From an uncultured Flavobacteriales bacterium (GTDB taxonomy: Bacteria > Bacteroidota > Bacteroidia > Flavobacteriales_E > Vicingaceae): a stretch of DNA of 11,149 bases. The translations under genes were made by a program, and so were the position numbers. The first letter of the stretch is position 1. The number at the start of each line of letters is the position of its first letter. This document shows positions 6,013 through 11,149 of this stretch, one piece after another. Where the stretch lies: positions 1 through 11,149 of the forward strand of contig CAJXRL010000071.1 in NCBI GenBank assembly GCA_913059105.1. Direction: 5' to 3'. The notes under the pieces were generated by a model. It saw only the letters and a program-made list of their open reading frames with translations, ran no database searches and was not told the DNA's origin.

Positions 6013-7791
6013 TTGGAAAAACAAGGCTTTTTATCACTTTTAAACCTACGTTTAAGACAATCGGCATTAGCCATTAGTAGTATAGCAGTTTTTGCTGTTC
6101 TGTACGACTTTGGCTTCAATCAGAGCGAGTTAGTACAGTTTTGGCTCAATAGCCTCTATGCAATCACATTGCTTATTGGTATAGGAGCAACCCTTATTCG
6201 GCATTTCGGAAAAACAGAACGCCCCCCTTTTCAGGTACTCATTTTTGACTTTCTTAGCGTTTCGCTTTTCAGCATCTTGCTAATCGACAAGTTTAAATTG
6301 CTTTCATCGGTTGAATTTTTTCAATTTTTTAATTCTGCTCCTTGGTTCTATGCTGCCATTTTTTTGGTTTTTATTAGAGAGTTAGCAACGAGAAAACTAA
6401 ACCTGAACAGAACCTTCTTCAACCCTGCCCAATTGTTCATTATTAGCTTCTTGGGAATCATATTTCTTGGTACTACATTGTTGTTACTTCCCAATGCAAC
6501 ACACGATGGCATACGTTTTTTAGATGCGCTGTTCACCTCCACTTCGGCGGTTTGTGTTACTGGTCTTGTTGTGGTTGACACAGGCACCTATTTCACCCTT
6601 TTTGGACAATGCATTATTCTGGCTTTATTCCAAATTGGAGGACTTGGCATCATGACGTTTGCTAGTTACTTTAGCTATTTCTTCCGTGGTGGTACCACCT
6701 ATGAAAATCAATCAATGTTAAGCGACATGACAAGTTCTAGCAAGCTTGGCGAAGTATTTAACACCTTAAAAAATATTATTTTAATCACGGTTAGCATTGA
6801 AGCGATTGGAGCGATAATCATATTTTCTAATCTTCACCTTTCAGAAATGCCATCCTTTTTCGATCGTGCATTCTTCTCCATTTTCCATTCGGTTTCTGCA
6901 TTTTGTAATGCTGGATTTAGCACCTTACCAGATAGTTTATACACCGGGTTTTTCAAATTTAAATATGGAATTCATTCCATAGCCATGGTGCTTTTTATTT
7001 TTGGAGGACTGGGATTTCCAATTGTTTTCAATTTATTCAAGTACCTCCGTTATTTGGTCATAAAGCGCCTGATGCCATTTCTGCTAGGAGAAAAGAATGA
7101 AACTACTGTAACTCCCTGGGTGGTTAATTTAAGTTCCAGAATTACATTAATTACAAGTTTAACTTTATTTGTATTGGGAAGTGTTGTCTTCTTCATTTTT
7201 GAATACGACAATACGTTAGCAGAACACAGCGGCTTTGGCAAAGTCATCACGGCCATGTTTAGTGCTGCGACTCCACGTACTGCAGGATTTAATACAGTTG
7301 ACACTTCTGCCTTAAATTTCTCTACCCTCATGCTTATCTTTTTACTCATGTGGGTGGGAGCTTCACCGGCTTCTACGGGTGGAGGAATTAAGACCAGCAC
7401 ATTTGCCATTGCAACCCTTAATTTTTGGAGTTTAGCGCGTGGTAAATCGAGAATTGAAATTTTCCGCAGAGAAATAGCTGATTTAACAGTAAGACGTTCA
7501 TTTGCAATCATATCCCTATCGCTCGTAATTATTGGAGCAGGCGTTTTTGCAATTGCCCATTTCGATAGCGACAAAGACCTCTTAGGAATAGCGTTTGAGT
7601 GCTTTTCTGCCTACAGCACAGTAGGACTTAGCATTGGCATTACTTCTGAGTTAAGCGACCCTAGCAGACTAGTGATCATAGGAATAATGTTTGTGGGAAG
7701 AGTAAGCATGCTGACCATTTTAATTGCAATGATTCGGAAAGAAAAATTTATTAAATACAGGTACTCGAAAGAGGAAATATTGATCAACTAA
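6013..7791 (+). CDS. trkH: TrkH/KtrB-family potassium uptake channel subunit
   Basis: 592 residues; the ion-conducting membrane subunit of a Trk/Ktr K+ uptake system. Four pore-loop repeats are visible with their filter glycines: VCVTGLVVVDT (Gly184), SAFCNAGFSTL (Gly301), ATPRTAGFNTVDT (Gly425) and SAYSTVGLSIG (Gly538). The glycine-rich gating loop after the third pore is present (GASPASTGGGIKTSTF, 449-464), as is the GRVSMLT block with Arg563 in the last helix. Residues 1-125 add about four hydrophobic segments absent from KtrB and E. coli TrkH (about 445-485 residues); long forms like this are usual in Bacteroidota, as far as I know. The start must be TTG at 6013: the frame is closed by TGA at 6001-6003 and no ATG lies near. 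trkA follows after 71 bases. Upstream, TAATTTCG (5963-5970) and TAACATTG (5981-5988) are one-mismatch promoter cores. Confidence 0.95.
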   Translation: MEKQGFLSLLNLRLRQSALAISSIAVFAVLYDFGFNQSELVQFWLNSLYAITLLIGIGATLIRHFGKTERPPFQVLIFDFLSVSLFSILLIDKFKLLSSVEFFQFFNSAPWFYAAIFLVFIRELATRKLNLNRTFFNPAQLFIISFLGIIFLGTTLLLLPNATHDGIRFLDALFTSTSAVCVTGLVVVDTGTYFTLFGQCIILALFQIGGLGIMTFASYFSYFFRGGTTYENQSMLSDMTSSSKLGEVFNTLKNIILITVSIEAIGAIIIFSNLHLSEMPSFFDRAFFSIFHSVSAFCNAGFSTLPDSLYTGFFKFKYGIHSIAMVLFIFGGLGFPIVFNLFKYLRYLVIKRLMPFLLGEKNETTVTPWVVNLSSRITLITSLTLFVLGSVVFFIFEYDNTLAEHSGFGKVITAMFSAATPRTAGFNTVDTSALNFSTLMLIFLLMWVGASPASTGGGIKTSTFAIATLNFWSLARGKSRIEIFRREIADLTVRRSFAIISLSLVIIGAGVFAIAHFDSDKDLLGIAFECFSAYSTVGLSIGITSELSDPSRLVIIGIMFVGRVSMLTILIAMIRKEKFIKYRYSKEEILIN

Positions 7792-7827
7792 AGAATTAAA
7801 TTATTTGGAATCAAGAATTGAACAATT

Positions 7828-7855
7828 CATAATTCGTAATTCATAATTCATAATT
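7828..7855. repeat. Four-copy 7-bp tandem repeat (CATAATT) before trkA
   Basis: Units are CATAATT (7828-7834), CGTAATT (7835-7841), CATAATT (7842-7848) and CATAATT (7849-7855), with a possible degenerate unit AACAATT at 7821-7827. The array ends seven bases before the trkA ATG at 7863. Heptamer tandem repeats are known from intergenic DNA of several bacterial groups. TAATTTTA at 7851-7858, made by the last unit, is one mismatch from the TAnnTTTG core. Confidence 0.85.
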
Positions 7856-7862
7856 TTACCTC

Positions 7863-8546
7863 ATGAAATACATCATCTTTGGTTTAGGAAACTTCGGTTC
7901 CTCTTTAGGTCAAAAATTGACAGAAGCAGGCAATGAAGTGATTGGAGTAGATAACGACATGGACAAAGTGGATGCCTTAAAAGAATCCATTTCGCACACG
8001 GTTTGCTTGGACTCTACCGATCAATTTACCGTTTCTGGTTTACCCCTCAAAGATGCAGATGTTGTAATTGTTGCCATTGGGGAAAACCAAGGCGCCAATG
8101 TAATGACCACTGCAGTGTTGAAGAACTTAAAAGTAAAACGATTAATTGCTAGGGCCATTACTCCGCTGCATGAAACTGTTCTAGAAGCCATTGGGGTGGA
8201 CGATGTAGTTCATCCTGAAGGAGAAACAGCTGAACGTTGGGCGAAGAAATTAACCCTAAAAGGAGTAGTTGAATCGTTCGAATTAAGCAGCCAATACAGT
8301 ATTGTTGAAGTTAAAGTTCCAAAACGCTATGCAGGTAAAACCCTCGCCGAAGTTGGATTTAGAAGGCAATATAACGTGGTGGTTTTGACAACCATTAAGC
8401 AAGAGGAAAAGAAGAATTTATTAGGTTCAAATAGAAAGGTGAATACCGTGCAAGGTGTTGCTTCTTTAAAAACCGTTTTAGAAGAAGACGACATCATGGT
8501 AATTTACGGAGATAACAAAGACATTAAGGGCTTATTGAGTGAGTAA
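7863..8546 (+). CDS. trkA: TrkA/KtrA-family potassium uptake regulator (RCK protein)
   Basis: 227 residues, the length of single-RCK KtrA (about 220) rather than the doubled E. coli TrkA (458). It forms the cytosolic ring that binds nucleotide and gates the TrkH channel encoded just upstream. The N-terminal Rossmann domain (1-125) opens with IFGLGNFGSSLG, whose glycines at 7, 9 and 12 bind the dinucleotide or ATP/ADP phosphates; Asp30 ends the second strand and binds the ribose. VVIVAIGENQGAN (67-79) and LIARAIT (94-100) are typical later strands. The C-terminal RCK_C domain spans about 137-225. The ATG at 7863 gives exactly the standard N-terminus. The 71-base gap from trkH carries a 7-bp tandem repeat and no strong promoter match, so cotranscription with trkH is likely. 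A pair of nested inverted repeats follows the stop. Confidence 0.95.
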   Translation: MKYIIFGLGNFGSSLGQKLTEAGNEVIGVDNDMDKVDALKESISHTVCLDSTDQFTVSGLPLKDADVVIVAIGENQGANVMTTAVLKNLKVKRLIARAITPLHETVLEAIGVDDVVHPEGETAERWAKKLTLKGVVESFELSSQYSIVEVKVPKRYAGKTLAEVGFRRQYNVVVLTTIKQEEKKNLLGSNRKVNTVQGVASLKTVLEEDDIMVIYGDNKDIKGLLSE

Positions 8547-8572
8547 TAAATACCCCTACAACGTTTTTGAAA

Positions 8573-8624
8573 CTTCAGAACAGCAAACCAATCGCTATTT
8601 CGAGCGATTTTAAGGCCTCTGAAG
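8573..8624. repeat. Nested inverted repeats after trkA, possible terminator or structured RNA
   Basis: An outer pair CTTCAGA (8573-8579) / TCTGAAG (8618-8624) encloses an inner pair AATCGCT (8590-8596) / AGCGATT (8603-8609) with a six-base loop ATTTCG. The inner hairpin runs into TTTTAAGG, a short T tract, so it may end the trkA transcript. The stems are perfect but only 7 bp each and the T tract is weak. Confidence 0.5.
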
Positions 8625-8658
8625 CTCGCATCTATAATTTAAAGAGGTTCTATGATCT

Positions 8659-8742
8659 GTCATTGCGAGGAGGTGATAACCGACGCGGCAATCTGGTTCA
8701 TTATAAACCGATTGATTCTCTCCTACGGTCGCTCACGATGAC
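8659..8742. repeat. 84-bp inverted-repeat element, best-preserved copy of the GTCATTGCGAGG family
   Basis: The left end GTCATTGCGAGG (8659-8670) and the right end CTCACGATGAC (8732-8742) are imperfect inverted repeats. In the centre CAATCTGGTT (8689-8698) pairs with AACCGATTG around a seven-base loop, with one bulge. The left arm continues AGGAGGTGATAACCGACGCG (8668-8687), found again exactly at 9166-9185. There is no open frame of note, so this is a small non-coding, MITE-like or fold-back repeat. Related GTCATTGCGAGGAG...GCAATCTC sequences occur in many unrelated bacteria (known pattern, recalled, not searched). Confidence 0.75.
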
Positions 8743-8752
8743 CGTCACGAAA

Positions 8753-8790
8753 GTCATTGCGAAGGAGGAACGACTGGGGCGATCCGGTTT
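8753..8790 (+). repeat. Left arm of GTCATTGCGAGG-family repeat, diverged
   Basis: GTCATTGCGAAGGAGG is followed by GGGCGATCCGGTT, a changed version of GGCAATCTGGTT in the copy at 8659. It starts ten bases after the right end of that copy. Its natural partner would be the right arm at 9025-9076, about 230 bases away, which suggests that the element has been pulled apart by inserted DNA or that two solo arms remain. Confidence 0.6.
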
Positions 8791-8974
8791 TCATTCTCTA
8801 ATTCACTTCTCTTCATTATTTCTTTTTCATTTTTTGTCCGTCAAAAAACGAAACAAAAAAACTCGTCCTTCGAATTCTCTTTTCTTCTGAATTTGTAAAA
8901 TTTAAGTTCGGTTGGATGATTTTCGAGCGAAGCTCTCAACTTTCCAAACTCACTAAAATTTTTCGGCATTCTTC

Positions 8975-9019
8975 ATAAAACGATTTCAAGGGACAACTCT
9001 CATAAACCCTTCGTTTTAT
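8975..9019. repeat. Bulged hairpin (ATAAAACGA...AGGG / CCCTTCGTTTTAT)
   Basis: ATAAAACGA (8975-8983) pairs with TCGTTTTAT (9011-9019) and AGGG (8989-8992) with CCCT (9007-9010). The left strand has a five-base bulge and the loop is 14 bases. The right arm of a GTCATTGCG-type repeat begins six bases further on. The T-rich 3' side (TCGTTTTATTTTC) could help termination, but no gene lies just upstream. Confidence 0.45.
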
Positions 9020-9024
9020 TTTCT

Positions 9025-9076
9025 AGATTGCTTCATTTCATTACGTTCACGCCGAAGGTAGGGCAGGCGCAATGAC
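9025..9076 (-). repeat. Right arm of GTCATTGCG-family repeat with GC-rich inset
   Basis: Read on the minus strand it begins GTCATTGCG, then CCTGCCCTACCTTCGGCG, then TGAACG..., and ends GAAGCAATCT, the same ends as the left arms. The 18-base GC-rich block directly after GTCATTGCG is absent from the copy at 8659 but has a counterpart at the same place in the copy at 9137. Confidence 0.65.
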
Positions 9077-9136
9077 AGTCTTGACAGGCATTTAAAAAAG
9101 GCGAAAGCAGACTAAAACGGTCTTTTTATTGGAACC

Positions 9137-9308
9137 GTCATTGCGCCTGTCCGTCCGAAGGCGGGAGGAGGTGATAACCGACGCGTCATTTCTTTGTCAC
9201 ACTTATCAGCTTGCCCTACTCTTGGCAGAGAGTCGAAGTGAAGATCGACTGCGGCGATCTGTTCTACCGCAACCAGATTGCTTACCTCCAGTCGTCTATC
9301 GCGATGAC
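9137..9308. repeat. Composite 172-bp inverted-repeat element with two inserted blocks
   Basis: Left end GTCATTGCG (9137-9145), then an extra 20 bases CCTGTCCGTCCGAAGGCGGG (9146-9165), then AGGAGGTGATAACCGACGCG (9166-9185) identical to 8668-8687. About 65 unrelated bases follow, including CAGAGAGTCGAAGTGAAG (9226-9243), which resembles the reverse complement of the hairpin at 785-821. The family pattern then resumes with GGCGATCTG (9252-9260), a short loop, and a right arm AACCAGATTGCTTACC...GATGAC (9271-9308). The order of blocks indicates one repeat interrupted by others. Confidence 0.65.
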
Positions 9309-9330
9309 GAATTCAATATTAATACGAGTA

Positions 9331-9357
9331 GGTGTTAACCAGCGTAGCAATCTGGTT
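9331..9357 (+). repeat. Partial left arm of GTCATTGCGAGG-family repeat
   Basis: GGTGTTAACC...GCAATCTGGTT matches 8672-8698 at 22 of 27 positions without gaps. The outer GTCATTGCG end is missing, so this is a fragment. It follows 22 bases after the right arm of the composite element. Confidence 0.55.
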
Positions 9358-9395
9358 CTCGAATACCCGTTTACCCCGACCCATTCTTTCAACTT

Positions 9396-9570
9396 TTATC
9401 GATCACGTTCCAAAATCTGACGATTATTTTCTTCTTTGCTAAAAGGAAGGTGATTTTCTGATTTCATTTTGTCCTGGAACTTTTCCCGTTTTTAAAGGAT
9501 TTTTTACATCTCTCAATCCCGAAAAGCCATCCATTTCTCCAATTTTAGGAACCAAAATGTCCTCAACTAT
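9396..9570 (-). pseudogene. Possible decayed or frameshifted small gene, unrecognised
   Basis: On the minus strand a frame opens after a stop at 9573-9571 and reads protein-like sequence (VEDILVPKIGEMDGFSGLRD, then VKNPLK). It continues to a TAG at 9441-9439, with an internal ATG at 9534 preceded by GGAG. From about 9495 the +1 frame, opened by TAA just before, also reads well: KREKFQDKMKSENHLPF, then SKEENNRQILERDR and TAA at 9398-9396. Charged, varied residues in two abutting frames suggest one frame broken at the run of A near 9495. Alternatives are two tiny genes (31 and 23 residues from their ATGs) or chance. No promoter match and no family recognised. Confidence 0.25.
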
Positions 9571-9621
9571 CTAACTTTTAAGCCCTAGTATTGGTAAGTA
9601 TTAATCTTTAAATTTTTTATT

Positions 9622-11149
9622 ATGAAAAAACTACTGCTCTCTATCTTATCGTTGGTACTGTTTGTGCCATGGATGAATGCACAAATTGATTGCGCAACTG
9701 TTGATGACGGAAACTTAGTGAACAACAATTTAAATGCCTTTGGTATAGATGATATATATTGTCGGCCAATTATTTACTCTACTTTCTATCGCCAGAGTAA
9801 ATACCGGTCAAAATACCAGGTCCAAAATAAGGAAGTTCGAGTCAATTTAATTATTCTCCAGAAAGATGATAGCACTGGAAACTTTCAAAAAGGAGATAGT
9901 TTACATGAACAATACTTAACAGATGTCGAAAATAGTGTTAATAGCCGTTTATCGAATCTGATGAGTCCGCCTGCAAGTTGCAGTACTTCTATTGCTACAT
10001 GCTACTCTCCAAATTATATTGCGGATGTTGGTATTCAGTTTAAATTCAATAGAATTTATTTACAAGATAGTTACTATGCAGACTACAATGCAAATGGGCT
10101 TGATTCTTTATTTAATCCCGATGGAACGTTTTATAAATTGACTCAATATTGTCCTGGTACTCAAGGTGGGTGGTATTTAGATCCGCTTGATTCTCAAATA
10201 AATTCTATGTTGTCTGATAGTTTAGGAATAAATGTGTATTTGACTCAGGCTCAAACAAGCCTTAATAGATTAGATAGTTGTTTAGACAGCCATCCATGGT
10301 ATCCAGTAGCATGTTCTGAAAGTGCTTCCCTTTTTACTACAGGCCGAAGTGCTAGAGTACATTTGCCTGACAAATTTTCACGATATGAATGGCAAACAAA
10401 GTGTTATCCTTATAATCCCCTTTGGAACACGAACAACAGAACTGCAGCGCAACTATATGCTGATTTAGTTTTTAGTACTTCTGGAGGGTTACTACACGAA
10501 TTGTTACACCAATTCTTTATCTCAACAAATCATTGTAACCATTGCAATGATGCTATGAATAGTCCTTCTTCAGGAAGTAGACAGTATTTAAGCGAAAAAA
10601 ATATCAAAGCCGTGCATAAAGCTCTAGCAATAACCAATATGAGGCAATTGGTTGTAAACGTAAGTCCGCCTAATGGTTTAGCTTCAAATGACTCCACTAA
10701 ATATGATTTTATTGAAATTGACCAGAATGAAGTGATTGATTTCCATCTTAGCGTTTATCAGGATATTGTTATTCGCTCAGGAAATACCCTTACCGTTCAA
10801 TGTAAATTGTATATGCCTAAAAACGGCAAGATCATTATTGAGCCAGGCGCTCAACTAATAGTAGATGAAGGAGTAATTACGACAATTGACGGTAATTACT
10901 GGTATGGAATTCAAATTGAAGGCAGCAATGCACCACAAACTACTACCAACCAAGGTAAATTGGTGTTGAAGAATAATGCTTTATTGGACAACGTGCAGTA
11001 CGCTATTAAATTTGGGACAGAAAGCACTTGGAATGACTTTGGTGGAATTGTGCACGCAGAAGATGCAACTATAAGGGTAAGCCGAAGAGCGGCAGCTTTT
11101 ATGACTTACCCGCATACCAACAACAGTTATTTTAAACGCTGTACGTTTG
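9622..11149 (+). CDS. Secreted zincin metalloprotease-like protein with beta-helix-like region, 3' end missing
   Basis: 509 residues visible, open to the right edge. Residues 1-20 are a Sec signal peptide ending MNAQ, so the protein leaves the cytoplasm. Residues 290-296 read GLLHELLH, an HExxH zinc site (His292, Glu293, His296). Candidate third ligands are His304 or His307 in TNHCNHC; His304 sits 12 residues after His292, not 10 as in classic metzincins. The following NDAMNSP (Met312) resembles a metzincin Met-turn and is followed by YLSEKNIKAVHKAL, like the helix after the Met-turn in Bacteroidota zincins of the M43 type. From about 370 the sequence becomes repeated short strands (TLTVQCKLYMPKNGKIIIEP, GAQLIVDEG, KLVLKNNALLDNVQYAIKFG), typical of a right-handed beta-helix in large secreted proteins. 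Upstream is AT-rich with no exact TAnnTTTG (TAACTTTT at 9572 and TAGTATTG at 9586 are one off). Protease activity and substrate are inference; any C-terminal sorting signal is outside the window. Confidence 0.8.
   Translation, partial: MKKLLLSILSLVLFVPWMNAQIDCATVDDGNLVNNNLNAFGIDDIYCRPIIYSTFYRQSKYRSKYQVQNKEVRVNLIILQKDDSTGNFQKGDSLHEQYLTDVENSVNSRLSNLMSPPASCSTSIATCYSPNYIADVGIQFKFNRIYLQDSYYADYNANGLDSLFNPDGTFYKLTQYCPGTQGGWYLDPLDSQINSMLSDSLGINVYLTQAQTSLNRLDSCLDSHPWYPVACSESASLFTTGRSARVHLPDKFSRYEWQTKCYPYNPLWNTNNRTAAQLYADLVFSTSGGLLHELLHQFFISTNHCNHCNDAMNSPSSGSRQYLSEKNIKAVHKALAITNMRQLVVNVSPPNGLASNDSTKYDFIEIDQNEVIDFHLSVYQDIVIRSGNTLTVQCKLYMPKNGKIIIEPGAQLIVDEGVITTIDGNYWYGIQIEGSNAPQTTTNQGKLVLKNNALLDNVQYAIKFGTESTWNDFGGIVHAEDATIRVSRRAAAFMTYPHTNNSYFKRCTF

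Larger units (their letters stand above)
8547..9621. other. Repeat-rich intergenic region without a convincing intact gene
   Basis: About 1.07 kb between trkA and the zincin gene. In order it holds nested inverted repeats (8573-8624), an inverted-repeat element (8659-8742), a left arm (8753-8790), a T-rich then A-rich stretch containing GTCCGTCAAAAAACGAAAC near 8835 with no gene visible, a hairpin (8975-9019), a right arm (9025-9076), a 60-base A/T-rich linker, a second composite element (9137-9308), an arm fragment (9331-9357) and a possible decayed gene on the minus strand (9396-9570). Open frames of 69-107 codons here translate the repeats themselves, have low-complexity, basic products and overlap each other, so I do not call them genes. 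Confidence 0.8.

Noticed and set aside
7050..7574. 174-codon frame opposite trkH
   Set aside because: Antisense shadow of the channel gene, without its own start context or recognisable domain.
8567..8890. Open frame of 107 codons
   Set aside because: It runs through repeat elements on both sides of 8659-8790, gives a basic low-complexity product and begins at a non-ATG codon in a hairpin region.
9129..9420. Two overlapping open frames of 69 codons each
   Set aside because: Both translate the composite repeat and overlap each other in different frames; no domain or conserved pattern is visible.
8547..9621. CRISPR array or integron-like array suspected from the repeats
   Set aside because: Repeat copies are irregularly spaced, in both orientations and diverged, with no spacer of constant length and no cas or integrase gene.

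Overview
The window looks like a piece of a low-GC member of the phylum Bacteroidota, probably a flavobacterium-like lineage. Three things point there: several candidate TAnnTTTG promoter cores of the Bacteroidota sigma factor, a lack of consistent Shine-Dalgarno sequences, and protein types common in that phylum (secreted YceI, a long TrkH with an N-terminal membrane extension, and a secreted zincin followed by a beta-helix-like region). The assignment is inference; no rRNA gene is present.

Left part (1-2950). A DUF218/ElyC-SanA-YdcF membrane protein, cut by the left edge, runs rightward into a perfect 34-bp palindrome at 741-774, which probably terminates transcription from both sides. Facing it on the minus strand are dinB (DNA polymerase IV) and then sucD (succinyl-CoA synthetase alpha subunit). 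sucD has its own good candidate promoter in the dinB-sucD gap. No sucC is adjacent.

Middle part (2950-8550), all on the plus strand. A secreted YceI-family lipocalin-like protein is followed by a 774-residue multi-pass membrane protein that resembles GT-C glycosyltransferases and carries a beta-rich C-terminal domain. Next come trkH and trkA, the channel and the cytosolic RCK gating subunit of one potassium uptake system. The 774-residue gene and trkH both appear to start with TTG. A 7-bp tandem repeat ends a few bases before the trkA start.

Right part (8550-11149). About 1.07 kb holds no convincing intact gene. It is a patchwork of degenerate inverted-repeat elements of the GTCATTGCGAGG...GCAATCTGGTT type, some with a short GC-rich inset at the same internal junction, plus several hairpins. 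A possible decayed small gene lies on the minus strand at 9396-9570. At 9622 a secreted protein begins, with a signal peptide, an HELLH zinc-protease motif and a beta-helix-like segment; it runs off the right edge.

Apart from the TrkH/TrkA pair the genes do not form an obvious pathway. No defence system, CRISPR array, transposase, tRNA or rRNA was seen. The least explained parts are the repeat mosaic, the zincin/beta-helix protein and the 774-residue membrane protein.
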